From the NCBI GenBank assembly GCA_023052935.1, contig CM041292.1, positions 176,844,111 through 176,908,110 of the forward strand: 64,000 nucleotides of DNA. Direction: 5' to 3'. The position numbers and the translations under genes are program-made. The DNA comes from Piezodorus guildinii (Eukaryota > Arthropoda > Insecta > Hemiptera > Pentatomidae). The notes under the pieces were generated by a model that was not told where the DNA came from, did no database searches, and saw only the letters and a program-made list of their open reading frames with translations. Below are positions 1 through 10,744 of this stretch, piece after piece (position 1 is the first letter of the stretch; the number at the start of each line of letters is the position of its first letter).

Positions 1-114
1 TTTGTTACACTTTCCCTAACATGATATTTCATATGTCAATTAGTGAAAGTTACGTTTTTTCGATGGAAACATCAATTTTAAATTAAATATTTGAATTAGA
101 AACATAATCACTAG

Positions 115-246
115 AATTCAAGTCCTTGCGAATGACGTGGTCAGGCTGACGTTTTGATATGGAATAGAAATGGTCCCAGTACAGTACCCCGAGGAACTCC
201 TACTAATGAAGTTACTTCTGATTTTGACAAGTTTATCAATATAAAT
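115..246 (-). pseudogene. Jockey-like LINE reverse transcriptase fragment
   Basis: Reading the minus strand gives GVPRGTVLGP, the conserved reverse-transcriptase block (usually GVPQGSVLGP in Jockey-type non-LTR retrotransposons). It is followed by LFHIKTSA and then a stop. The piece is only about 40 codons. The separate LINE 3' end that begins at 247 abuts it, so this is an older remnant and not the 5' part of that copy: both read minus, and a 5' part would lie at higher coordinates. Confidence 0.5.
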
Positions 247-860
247 TTTTTTTTTTTAATTATTTATTTAATGTAATTTACAACTTTACTATACAAACAC
301 AATAAGTAAATATTCAGGGTGAAGAAAAGTATTGAGAAAGAACTACATCACTAACTATTTTAAGGCAGTAGGTCCCGAGGCCACCTTCTTTTCAATTGCC
401 TTGGCGGGTTATCTAAGGGAATATCTAAAGAACAAAGATTACGGACAAGTGGTTTTGTGTGAGCAGGGAGTATAGAATGAAAAGAGGAATATCTATCACG
501 GGCTAGGTTTGCAATAAATGGGATGTTTAGGTCATTATGGAGGAGTTGATTTGTGGCAAAATAAGGGGCATTCAGAATTTTGTGAAGGATTTTGGATTGT
601 TAGGATTGAATGCAGGAGGAATTATATGGTTTAGTATAGATCTAAAGCTCGATTTCAAATGTCCAAATAGTCCTGACAATACTGACGTAAATAAGTTTTT
701 TGTAATAAACTAGATATTTTGAACGTTTGTCTAGTAAAATGTTTTAGTAATCTGTATCTTCGAGCAGTTTCTTGTCGTCAGTCTTGAGTGAGATTTCCTA
801 GTACAGCGCTCGTCAAGATGGAGTCCTAGGTATCGGATTTGTTCTACAGGGGTAAGTGAG
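247..860 (-). mobile_element. 5'-truncated Jockey-like LINE, 3' end with poly(A)
   Basis: A T-run at 246-257 is the poly(A) tail of a minus-strand insertion. It is followed by the 3' UTR shared by many copies in this window (TTTACAACTTTACTATACAAACACAA) and by degraded C-terminal reverse-transcriptase coding sequence (ACCTTCTTTTC, GGATTTTGGATTGTTAGG, AAGATGGAGTCCTAGGTATC). The same blocks recur at 20.6, 23.2, 45.8 and 61.0 kb, which defines the family. Several internal stops and indels are present. No target-site duplication was found. Confidence 0.75.
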
Positions 861-1930
861 ATGCTATTATAGAATAATGGAGGAAAGGAAGTCATATTTC
901 GATTTTAAATCGATTATAAGTAGAGGGAAAAGCCCAGTCTGGGTCCCTATAGCACTTGTATATTTTTTATATAGTTATGTTTGTTTGAATGATGTTTGTT
1001 TATTTGCAAACTTTATTTATCTCAATTATAGGTTAATGTTTTGATTTGTTTTGTTTTTATATTTATTATTATTTAATTCTCTCTCTCTCTCTCTCTCGCT
1101 ATATAATATATATATATATATATATATAATATATCATTTATTTGTATTTATCTCAGTTAAAGGTTGTTGTTTGTTTTCTTATTTTGTACATGTATTATAT
1201 TTTATTTATTTGACTTTATCATTGTATACTGTACATATTGTGTGAATGGGATCTTATAACACTATTACTAATGTTCATATAGAAACAAATGGTAATATAT
1301 CTCAATAAATAAATTTAAAAAATCAATTATAAATTAAAAAGAAAAACTTCTCCATGCACGTAAAACCTTCGCTTCATATATATTTCATTTTAAAAGTAAG
1401 AGGTATTATAAACTATTTGGTGTTATTAGAGAAAATTACTTATCCGTCAAAACGAGCTAGAAAATTGCGTATTACGGGTTTGCGTGTAAACGGGAACGCA
1501 TTCCGACCGTATCTCGCTGATATAATTTCGCAACCTATTACGAAACTGGCGAGCATTAAAAAAGAATCCTAAATGTTGAAAAATAATATCTTTTGCTAGA
1601 TATGGGATCGTAAAATAAAGCTTTCTCCAAACGAAAGCGGTTCTAAACAGGTAAATTAAAAATACACCTGAGTGGGCAGGTTTTAATACCTCTATGTCTT
1701 ACGTAACTATTGCTACCGATGCAGCTGTCAATTCCTGGTTTAATGTATTTTATTTTCCATTTGCGCTTGTCTGTTGAGTATTGAGAATGAAGACCATGAT
1801 TTTCAAACGGCTCGGAAATTTTAAAAGAAGCTCAAAACTAGCATAATTTTATGATTAACCAAATTATTTTGATAAAAATGCTGCAATGCACTCAAATCCT
1901 GAAAAAAATACGCGCTGCTTGGTAATGAAC
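861..1930. other. AT-rich stretch with no recognised gene
   Basis: No recognisable protein, RNA or named repeat is visible apart from the microsatellite at 1078-1130. The part around 1200-1315 ends in CAATAAATAAATTTAAAA, which could be an old LINE or SINE tail. An open frame of 72 codons at 1354-1572 has no recognisable domain. Confidence 0.4.
1078..1130. repeat. (CT)n then (TA)n microsatellite
   Basis: About ten CT repeats run directly into a broken TA run. This is simple sequence with no gene. Confidence 0.9.
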
Positions 1931-2002
1931 CTTTGTAATCGACCAAAAGAAAAAAAAAAAAACCTTTCAAATTTTAATGGCTTACATTTTAAGATACGCA
2001 GA

Positions 2003-2690
2003 TCTTTGTCTGTTCATTTTTATTTGTAACATATAGGCTTTTCAACCATAAAGGTTAAACTAATAATACAAATACAATATTTTAAGTTAAATACAAACAA
2101 TAATATAAGATAATTACATATAAGAAAAGAATAAAATATACATAAAATATTAAAATGTATCTTTTAGATAATTCATCAGTTTTGTGGCTGACTCCTGGGA
2201 ATTTAGTAATATTGTCCCAATTTCAGTCTCCATACCAATCCCTCTTCGCTCGGCTTCGAAGAAAAAGCAATCCAACAGTATATGTGGTACTGTGAGGATA
2301 ACCCCACAGAAGGTACATTGAGGCGGTGATCCCTTCGCCATCAGGTAGCCGTGGGTAAGCCTTGTGTGGCCAATCCTCAGTCGAGCCAGTACCACTTCCT
2401 CCTTCCTGCACAGCCGTAGGTCTGCTCGGTTTTGTTTCACTGAAGGCTCGACTACTCTAAGTTTATTCTCCCTCATAAAAACCCATACTTTTTGTCAATG
2501 TTCTGTGGCCTTTTCTTTTATGAGGGCGATTACTTCCCGCGTTGACGCACTCGGAACAAACAGACCTTCTGTGACAGCTAGTTTCGCTTTGGTATCAGCT
2601 AGCTCGTTTCCTTTTATGCCACAGTGACCAGGTAACCATATAAATTCTATTCTACTACCCACCCTTCCCAATGCCTTTAATTGTTATCCC
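2003..2690 (-). pseudogene. I-like LINE: RNase H end and C-terminal zinc region
   Basis: The minus strand encodes WLPGHCGIKGNELAD, the C-terminal part of a retrotransposon RNase HI domain, including the conserved His and final Asp. It is followed by RLRIGHTRLTHGYLM and a Cys/His knuckle (QCTFC then HILLDC). That order is typical of I/LOA-type non-LTR elements that carry RNase H. One in-frame TGA at 2495-2497 replaces a Trp between EH and QKVWVF; the frame is otherwise open to the stop near 2150. The copy is 5'-truncated within RNase H. Its AT-rich 3' UTR runs to about 2003. It sits inside family C. Confidence 0.8.
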
Positions 2691-3185
2691 AAAATACGTA
2701 GAATCCGAATAACGAATACGAAAAAATCCGCGTATCCATTGTACGCCGTCCACGGATTTTCTCCGAAACTACTGGACCAATTTTCTTTTAAAGTCGGCAC
2801 AAAAATCACAAAAAAACTATGATCCTAACACCTAGACGTTGATATCCGTTATAAAATTTTTAAAATGGTGGCCGATTAAATATGATTTAATTCAATAACT
2901 CAGTTATATTTAAAGAAAGAGAGAAAAAAATATTAAAATTTTTAACCGAATGATTATTTTTAAAAATTAAAATTTCACCTATATATACGACTATTGATCG
3001 GTTATTTATTTATTTTTTTTGTTTGGATTTTGGAAAAAATTCTAAATAGTTTAAGAATCAGTACACCTCTATTAATAATAAAACAAACAAAAAAAGTGAA
3101 ATTTCATCAATATATACACCTTTAACTTAGTCATTATGGAAGATAAATAAATACCAACAATTTATTAAGAGAATTAAATTTTCTA

Positions 3186-3459
3186 GTGCCTAAGAGTGGA
3201 AGTTGGGATCACTTGTTGCTGGGTGGCTAGCGTAACAGCCTCCCATGCTAAAGGTCACGGGTTCAAACCCGCAGGTGGTCCTAGGATTTTTTAATGGGAG
3301 TAAAAAATCCTTAGTTACGCCGTCCTTCGGAGGGGACGTTAAAGGTACTCGTTAAAGATCCCTATCCTAATAAAACCTGGATAGGCAAACTTTTGGACTC
3401 CCACTGTAGCATCGTCCGATTAGCCATAGTAGCATAAAGGGACGTTAAATAAATAAAAC
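3186..3459 (+). mobile_element. SINE family 1 (tRNA-derived), inserted in family C
   Basis: The tRNA-like head has the A-box region GGGTGGCTAGCGTAACAG and the B-box GGGTTCAAACCC, followed by a conserved body (GTAAAAAATCCTTAGTTACG, GGTACTCGTTAAAGATCCC) and an AAATAAATAAA tail. The flanking direct repeat AAATTTTCTA lies at 3176-3185 and 3460-3469 and marks a retrotransposition TSD. Confidence 0.85.
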
Positions 3460-3640
3460 AAATTTTCTACAAACGAAAAAAGAATCATTTAAATCAAAAA
3501 TATATATTTTTTTGAAATTAGCAGTTGCTATTGACCATTTTCCTTTGAAATATTATCAGTTAATTGACTATAAACGGCTATATAAACAGTTATATTCTAA
3601 TATAGTTATTAGGAAAAAAATGTTAGTGGTTTTTAATATT

Positions 3641-4061
3641 ATTTTAGTCCACTAGCTTTTTGTCACAATACTGCTGACAGATGCAAATAATTAAATTAAG
3701 TGAGAAGTTAGATTCTTTTATCATAAATATTTACTATTGATTTTGACATTCACTTACTATACAGAGTATCTTAGAAATGATTCGCCATATTGCGGCTACG
3801 GACACCAGACCTCAAGTAGAACTAAAAGGTTCATGACACGTATACATTCTCTACGGTTAGGGAGAAAAATATAATTTGGATTTTTTTGCCGTTTTCTATG
3901 ATTTTCATTAGAAAAGCTCGAATGTATCTACTAGATTTGCACGCACTGAAAAAAAAGTAGTGCCAAATGTAAGAAGATAAAATTTCCCATAAAGCAACGA
4001 AGTCGTACCCTAAAAATAAGGAAGTAAGTGTAAAAAAAGTCATTTAAATTTTATTATTTCT
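3641..4061. other. Unassigned AT-rich DNA
   Basis: I see no gene. The text around 3836-4000 (AGAAAAGCTCGAATG and similar) has weak coding-like runs but no domain. Confidence 0.3.
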
Positions 4062-4073
4062 AAGATTATTCGA

Positions 4074-4370
4074 GGGAGCGGCGTGGTCTAGTGGATAGAG
4101 CACTAGTCTACTGTGCTCCGGGTCCTGGGTTCGAATCCCGGCTGTGGCGGAATATTATTTATTCTGTTACTTCAGCCGGGGACACACCCAGCCTCAATCA
4201 AGTGGGTACCAAAAAATGGAGAAAAATCCTGGCGGCTGAGCGTGATCTCGGCCGAATCACCTCACTGCACAGCCGTTGTCCTAGAAACAGTACGAATCTC
4301 TACATTTACTGAGCCCAAAACTCTTCATGGGTTGTAGTGGTACAGGTTTATTTTATTATTTTATTTTTTA
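4074..4370 (+). mobile_element. SINE family 2 (tRNA-derived), with 12-bp TSD
   Basis: The head resembles a tRNA: A-box GTGGTCTAGTGGATAGAGCA and B-box GGGTTCGAATCCC. The body contains CAAGTGGGTACCAAAAAATGG and GAATCACCTCACTGC and ends in a T/A-rich tail. The direct repeat AAGATTATTCGA at 4062-4073 and 4371-4382 is a TSD, so this is a relatively young insertion and the best-defined copy of the family here. Confidence 0.88.
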
Positions 4371-4382
4371 AAGATTATTCGA

Positions 4383-5109
4383 ATAATTTTTTTACTGCTA
4401 GGTTGCTTGAGGTAGCTTAGTAATTTTTTCTGTTATTTTATACGTAGGGCAACTCAGCGGTAGTCTTTTTTTTTTAATTATGTTAAATTTAAATTATGTA
4501 ACATGTATCATAGGGAAAGGTTTTTATAAATATCTAACAAAAGGTCACCTGTTAATTAGTTTTTATAAGAATAATTATAAAATAATTGATAGACCGAACA
4601 AACCTGATAAGTTATTCCATCAGCATGTAATCAGGAATATTATTGGAAGTGTCAACGTTGAAATGTAATATATTGCTAGTAGTTCGTAGATGTATTTATT
4701 TAAAATATGATTAATAAATACATATACGAACCATGCACTACGAGCAGTATATTGCATACATGATAGTATTTAACTTCATATAAATACTAAAAAAAATACC
4801 AACAGGAATAAATTCTTTATTGAAAAAAAAAATTTTTAAAAACATAATTTTTTAGACACGATTCGAACAGTTGATTAAGAAAAGCAGTGTACCTTGGTCT
4901 TCATGGACTAACACACGTACAGATAAATAATTCGATTTAGCCATGATTAAACTTAAATGTCAGTAAATATTTAGAATGCTAATTTATACAAAATAGGACT
5001 ATAAAATCCTACAATTTAAAATTTAGATACTTTAACAGATAAAGTATCTCAATAATAAAGACATGAATTAAAATATCAGTGGCTTAAATCTATTCCTAAC
5101 AGTTGAGTG
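4383..5109. other. Unassigned AT-rich DNA
   Basis: No open frame, RNA gene or repeat shared with the rest of the window was recognised. Confidence 0.3.
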
Positions 5110-5112
5110 TAA

Positions 5113-5925
5113 AGGCGGCGATACACGGTGAGATATAGGGTATGTGTAGGTGAGGTGAAATGTCGATATTCACATCGTTGAGCGCGCTGGAAAGATGGCA
5201 AAAGTAAATATCGTGATAGTTGATTTACTATTTCACACTTTCATCCACTTTCCATAACGATAATTAATAACAATATCATTTGTTATATTATTTCGGTCAA
5301 ACTTTAACTAAAAATAGTTTATTTATATTCACATATATTTAAATGTTTTTCTAGATTCCAAAACCATTATTTAATAATATGTATATTTTCACTGTTTGGA
5401 TATTACATTTTAATTATATAGTTATTTATTAGAAATTATATTATATATATTTTTGTATTATAGTTTGAGATTCATAAAAAAAAACTTTTTGCGTTAAAAT
5501 TCGAAATAGAAAAAGAAAAAAATTAAAAGTGATTTTACAAAGCAATGTTGCTGTCATAGGTGGCGTGCATGTTCCCGTCACTTGTGTTGTTATTGACGTT
5601 TGTACATGGTTAGTACGTATATTTGTATACAAATGTCAAAAACATTTTTAGACATTACTCTTATTATTATTAAAACAAGATGAAACCGATTAAACATTCA
5701 TCTTTACATAAGAACTCGGTGACCTAAACAGAGCTAACCAACCTTTTCAACAACTTTCCTGAATAATCAGCTGTTCACACATCCGCCATTTTACCGAGTA
5801 CTGTTACGTACTCTCACCGTGTATACACATTTTTACTCTCACGCAGTTTTCACCACCCTCTACTATCGCGAGAGTACTTTCACTTCACCTACACATACCC
5901 TATTTCTCACCGTGTATCGCCGCCT
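5113..5925. mobile_element. PIF/Harbinger-type MITE with 48-bp TIRs and TAA TSD
   Basis: The terminal inverted repeats AGGCGGCGATACACGGTGAG.. (5113-5160) and its complement (5878-5925) match over 48 bp with two mismatches. TAA flanks both ends (5110-5112 and 5926-5928). A 3-bp TAA/TTA duplication is characteristic of the PIF/Harbinger superfamily. The 813-bp interior shows no transposase, so this is a non-autonomous element. The unusually clean ends suggest fairly recent mobility. Confidence 0.8.
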
Positions 5926-6218
5926 TAATATATATTAAATACCATAGATGTTAAATAAAAACAGCTGTTCAAATTGTGATAATAATAAAAAGTGATAATA
6001 ATGGTTCCTAAGTGTGTAATTATTAAATAGCATTAAGCAGATATAATATTGTTCGTTGATGCTGATCAAACTAAAAGAAAAACAAGAATGATTGGAGGAA
6101 AAATATTAATGTTTGTGTTCTTATTTTTATTTTCTTGTTTTGTTTTTTTCACGGGGAGAAAACTATTATATATTAAATACATCAGATGTTTAATAAAAAC
6201 AGCTAACTATTATATATT

Positions 6219-6500
6219 GATAGAAGGAATTAATCCGGGTGGCAGTCAGTGAATGAAACAATTAGGTAAGTAGTTTTAACCATTCATTTTTACACCAACG
6301 TTTCGACCCCCATTGTGGGTCATCATCAGGGCGTATTGTAGGCGATGGGAAACCTCTTTCTTTCAACTTTAGTTTCCATTCGCCAACAATATGCCCTGAT
6401 GATGGCCCACAATAGGGGGGGGGGACCGAAAATAAATGGTTGTAACTACTTAATCGTTTCATTCACTGACCGCCACCCGGAGTAATTCCTTCTAGTAATT
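6219..6500. mobile_element. Imperfect palindrome, Penelope-style element end pair
   Basis: The left arm (TAGAAGGAATTAATCCGGGTGG) reappears inverted as CCACCCGGAGTAATTCCTTCTA, and homology continues inward to a short centre at about 6354-6370. Both arms carry the TGATGATG..GAAA hammerhead-like core. The right-arm core is mutated, with a run of ten G and ACCGAAAA. It is the same family as the perfect palindrome at 12642-12923. Confidence 0.7.
6296..6332 (-). ncRNA. Hammerhead-ribozyme-like motif
   Basis: The minus strand reads CCCTGATGATGACCCACAAT followed by GGGGGTCGAAACG. That is a CUGAUGA box, a stem II of GACCC with GGGTC, and a GAAAC box. Such motifs are known from Penelope-like retroelements. 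One extra U sits between the CUGAUGA box and stem II, so activity is uncertain. Confidence 0.55.
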
Positions 6501-6699
6501 CTCAGAGGTTAACTATTTATATTTCATATTATATATTAAATACAACAGATAATAAATAAAATTGAAATTGTAATAATAATAAAAAGTGATAGTGTATGGT
6601 TCCTAGTTGTTTAATTATTAAATAGAATTAAGCAGATATAATAGAGTGGGCTGGAAGTGAACGGAGGCTCGTATATGTCGCATGAGACAATGAACAATA

Positions 6700-7579
6700 T
6701 TAGATTTTGGTTTATTATTTTCAATAATCAACCTTTGTGATCGACCAAAACAAACACAAAAAAAAAAAAAACTTACCCCCTCACCTCTAAATTTGAGGGC
6801 TTAAGTTTCAAGATCCGTAGAAACTGTATAACGAATAAAAAAAAATTCATTTGTCTGCTGTCCGCCATCCGCGGTATTTCACTGAAACTACTAGACCAAT
6901 ATTTTTGATATTCGTCTCAAAAATACTAGTCCATGGAACGATGATCCAAACACCTAGACGTTAATATCAGCTGTTTATTATTAAAATGGCTGCCAATTAG
7001 AAGTGATTGTATTCAATAACTCAGTTATTTTTGAAGATAGAGAAAAAATTATAAGTAAAAAATCGCGAATAATTACATAAAAGAGAAAAAAGAAAAGAAA
7101 AAAAATTGAAATTCAACACATAAAACGCAAGATAACGCGACAATCAAGGCAACGCGATGAACAAAGAGCAAAAAAAAAATCATCTTATATGGTCAAGCCA
7201 CAACTTATAAAAGATGTGATTCCCTGATAACTCGGTTATATTGATGATGGACGAAAAATATAAGGTGTTCTGGAATCAGGAAATTTCATTTGAATTATTT
7301 GAATGAAAATCGAAAGAAAAGAAAAGCAGTCTATTATCTGGTTTATTATTTTCAATAATTACCTCCGCCTCAAGATTTGAGGTCTTACGTTTCAAGATGC
7401 GTAGAACCGAATAAAGAATAAAAAAAAATCCGTTTTTCATAATTAATAAATAAATATTAATAAAAAATTTCTAAAAAAAGAACTAACCTTGAGCGTGGTT
7501 CGTTTTTGGTTTATTATTTTCAATAATGAACTTATATTATTAGGCCAAAACAACAAACAAAAATAAATGATCCTTCATC

Positions 7580-7610
<31 letters not shown>

Positions 7611-7990
7611 CAGCCGATTAAATATGATTCGTTCAATAACTCAGTTATCTCGGAAGATTGAGAAAAAAATTATTAGAGTTTTTTAAACAAGCGACTGCGA
7701 ATAATTATAAAAAAATAAAAGTAAAAATTCTAATTTTTACCCATTAATACGCCAATAACTCAGTTATTTAAATATTTTTTATACATATCCTTGTTTGTTT
7801 ATTTTCTTCAAAACGAAAAAATAATCCTTGAAATCGGTTTAGAAATAGCAGAGATATATCGTTTCGAAATTAGCAGTGACTATTTTCCTTTGAATTATTT
7901 ATTGCTTTTCATATTAGTTAATTGCCTATTAACAGCTATATAAACAGTTATACCCAAACATTGTTATTTGTAAACAATAAACCATTGTGT
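6700..7990 (+). repeat. Family C repeat, near full length
   Basis: It starts around TTGGTTTATTATTTTCAATAA and AACCTTTGTGATCGACC. It passes through ACTACTAGACCAATATTT and AAAATGGCTGCCAATTAGAAG, and ends in AATAAACCATTGTGTAATAA at about 7990. The start block recurs at 7340 and 7505, so the copy is partly duplicated internally. An A-run of 29 lies at 7580-7608. No ORF is convincing. Confidence 0.65.
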
Positions 7991-8426
7991 AATAATTTGA
8001 AGCATTTTTTATTGCAATTGCTAGACATCCCTTCTGCATCAGGCCTATCACTAATAAGTATTAAGCTGGTTGCACTACGCAATTCAACGGAGGATTCATT
8101 TTTTTTTAATCGTCCTTTAATGAAAAAAGCGAAAATTACCTGTTGAGTGAACTTCTTACAACTTTGGCAGTCGAGAAATTAAAAATAAAAATAAGAATAA
8201 AATTCATCTTCACGAATCCCCTTCGGGATTACTGCAAATACAAATAAATCGCTTTGTTTATGATTATTTATTTTATCACGTTAGAATACTTAGTAATAAT
8301 TAGATTTAACCATACCATTTCTTATTATTTACGATAGTCACAAACCTTCCTCACACCTAATTAGCAAATTTGTTAATAAATACAAAAATAATAATGATAA
8401 GGTAACTATATTTTATTTAGGTATTC
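7991..8426. other. Unassigned AT-rich DNA
   Basis: No gene or window-shared repeat was recognised. Confidence 0.3.
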
Positions 8427-8433
8427 ATAGAGG

Positions 8434-8597
8434 TTTTTTTTATTTATATTTTACTAAATTTTACAACTGTATTTTAAATAAATACAACAAGTAAAAGTGT
8501 CGAATTATAATAAAGAGCGTGAAAAGACTTGTGAAGAAACTACCCAGCGGTAGAACTTCAATGTTTATTTAAGTAATAGATCCAGAGGCCATCTTCT
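8434..8597 (-). mobile_element. Short Jockey-like LINE 3' end with TSD
   Basis: A T-run followed by the family 3' UTR (TTTACAACTGTATTTTAAAT, ACAACAAGTAAAAGTGTCG). ATAGAGG flanks it at 8427-8433 and 8598-8604. The copy is severely 5'-truncated at 164 bp. Confidence 0.75.
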
Positions 8598-8604
8598 ATA
8601 GAGG

Positions 8605-8667
8605 TTATTAATGATTTATTGATGTAAACCATAGATGGTCTCAAATAGATGGACTGACAGTTTGTAC

Positions 8668-8716
<49 letters not shown>

Positions 8717-9284
8717 GTTATTATATACAAAAGTAATATTATTTATGTAGATGAGAATAGTAAATAATAATATTGACGACTACCGGAAAGAATCTCTCCT
8801 ATCGCCTCATCAGAGATTCCAATCACTACACAAATGCCCTTCACCTCCTACTAAACCATCCCAATACAATAGTAGCACTATTATATCAAGCAATTAATAT
8901 CCAACTATAACAGTCCTTTTGTTTGTCGATAATAGCCGAAAATAAATTAAAAAAGTTCGATGAATGAAAGCACTACATTTAAAACATTTTTGATCTCTAG
9001 AATAAAGTAAGTCCTGAAACATGTTTCGTTTTTATAGATGTTTACCTAATAATAATGTATGTCTGGAACGCACACATATATATTCATATAAATTTTATTT
9101 TTAATTAATTGGATTTTGGATTATTTTTTTTATAAAAAATTATTCTCTTATTATTATTATTAAGGAAATCCTTTTAATAGAAAGAGGATTTTTTTTTTGA
9201 AAGACATAAAATCCGACTATTTTTTGCAAGAAGATTGATGAATTGTATGGGAGAAAAATGGACAGATGAAAGAAAAATGGAGGA
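8605..9284. repeat. AT-rich DNA with (TA)n microsatellite at 8669-8713
   Basis: A 45-bp TA run is the only recognisable structure; the rest is unassigned. Confidence 0.7.
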
Positions 9285-9289
9285 TTATA

Positions 9290-9344
<55 letters not shown>

Positions 9345-9417
9345 TGATCAGTTATCGACTATTGATAATTTAAGTTTTCTACTGCTCTAAGGTTTCAGTC
9401 AATAAATAAAAGATTTT
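9285..9417. repeat. (TA)n microsatellite plus shared element module
   Basis: The TA run at 9285-9341 is followed by GTTTGATCAGTTATCGACT and GTTTCAGTCAATAAATAAA. The same module, again directly after a TA run, occurs at 25935-26000 and, inverted, near 9890-9935. It appears to be the terminal part of the foldback family described next. Confidence 0.65.
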
Positions 9418-9603
9418 ATTTGTTTACACAATTGACTAATTTTTTTTTCTAGGTGATTCCTTTAACCACATCAATATTGAGCAATCAGTAAATCGAGATT
9501 GTAAGTATAGTGTTCAGTAACCATATAGGCGCTCCCTGGATATTCTTAAAGGTGAGGAGAGAACAAGCTGGTCCAATATATAAGTTTTTTTTTTTCAATT
9601 ATT

Positions 9604-9656
<53 letters not shown>

Positions 9657-9685
9657 TTATATATATAAGTTAATATCTTATATAT

Positions 9686-9716
<31 letters not shown>

Positions 9717-9927
9717 AATTGTGTCTTAAAGAGACATATGTGTAAACCACAAACATTGAAAGAACACTGTGAACTTTGAAAGTGTTCTTTCAAAGTTTGT
9801 GGTCTACACATGTCTATTTAAAGACACTATTTCGTCTAAATTTGCAGTATTATGAGAACAATAAATTCTCGAAACGTTGAAAAAAAAAAAAGTTTATTTA
9901 TTGACTGAAACATAAGAACACTAGATA

Positions 9928-9979
<52 letters not shown>

Positions 9980-10232
9980 ATATTAACTTATGTATAAATG
10001 TATGAATAATTGAAAAAAAAAAATTATATTTTGGATCAGCTTGTCCTCTCCTCACCTTTAAGAATATCCAGGGTGCGCCTATATGGTTACTTTTTGCTGA
10101 ACACGGCCGTATAAAATATACATTTTTACTTTGTTACTATACTTACAATCCCGACTTACTGATTGCTCAACATTGATGTGATTAAAGGACTCACCTAGAA
10201 AAAAAAATTAGTCATTTGTGTAAACAAAATAA
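9417..10232. mobile_element. Large foldback element (~0.8 kb inverted repeat)
   Basis: TGTTTACACAATTGACTAAT at 9417 is mirrored by ATTAGTCATTTGTGTAAACA ending at about 10226. Between them GTAACCATATAGGCG, TGGATATTCTTAAAGGTGAG and CAATTATTCATACAT recur inverted. The inner hairpin 9719-9830 (GTGTAAACCACAAACATTG against CAAAGTTTGTGGTCTACAC) sits at the centre. The right arm is longer: it holds an approximately 37-bp insertion near 10100 and an approximately 115-bp module with TTCTCGAAACGTTG that the left arm lacks. TA/CA microsatellites lie inside both arms. No coding sequence is convincing. Confidence 0.75.
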
Positions 10233-10740
10233 GTATAAAAAATGAATAAAAGTAAATGACCACCATTAGAATTTATTTCGAGCTAAGTATGTAAAAACTT
10301 AGTACTTTATTTGAAAAAAAATTACGTATTTTTTCACCATTAGAATTCGTTTTAAAATGATGCTGATAAAGTATTTGGTCGATTTGAAATGACCTCGGAA
10401 ATATTCTTCATAATTAACTTTCGACGATTTACGAAAATTTGTAGTGATTAAATTTAATTTTATAATTTCCTAATAACGGATCGAAAGGGCAATCTTCAAG
10501 AACGGAGGAGATTTGAAAGTTTTTTTTGTTAATTTTTTTTCCCCACAGGACCAAAATTTACAATAAAAATGTCCGTTACCTTTTGGAAAAAAAATCGCTT
10601 AAGACTACACATCAATTAGATAATTCGGTATCTATACAGTTAGGTTTAAAATATTTCACAGATGAGTTTAGATGAGAAAAATTCACAATTTCTAGACATA
10701 TTAAAAAAATATAAGTGCATGCGTTGCCGCATGACAATTT
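10233..10740. other. Unassigned AT-rich DNA
   Basis: No gene recognised. An approximately 90-codon open frame begins at 10662 but most of it overlaps family A, so it is not a gene. Confidence 0.3.
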
Positions 10741-10744
10741 ATTC

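Larger units (their letters stand above)
1930..3640 (+). repeat. Family C repeat copy, split by an I-like LINE and a SINE
   Basis: It starts with the family C signature AACCTTTGTAATCGACC and GGCTTACATTTTAAGATACG. It resumes after the LINE at 2690 (ATACGTAGAATCCGAATAACG, then ACTACTGGACCAATTTT) and after the SINE at 3460 (AAATTTTCTACAAACG). It ends with AACAGTTATATTCTAATATAG. No coding capacity is visible. It is probably a non-autonomous element of unknown superfamily, recognised only because it recurs at 6.7, 33.7 and 47.4 kb. Confidence 0.65.
5929..6645. repeat. Direct repeats bracketing a palindrome
   Basis: About 115 bp at 5932-6050 (GTGATAATAATAAAAAGTGA, TGGTTCCTAAGTGTG, TTAAGCAGATATAATA) recurs at 6529-6645. 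A partial third copy (TATTAAATACATCAGATG) lies at 6170-6200. The palindrome at 6219-6500 lies between the copies. The arrangement may be a tandemly repeated element into which the palindrome inserted, or long terminal direct repeats of one element. Confidence 0.6.

Noticed and set aside
4100..4150. A tRNA gene (GTGGTCTAGTGGATAG.. GGTTCGAATCCC)
   Set aside because: The A and B boxes are present but the sequence continues into a SINE body with a TSD; it is a SINE head, not a functional tRNA.
8641..9360. CRISPR-like array from repeated TA blocks
   Set aside because: Simple (TA)n microsatellites without spacer structure, in a eukaryotic genome.
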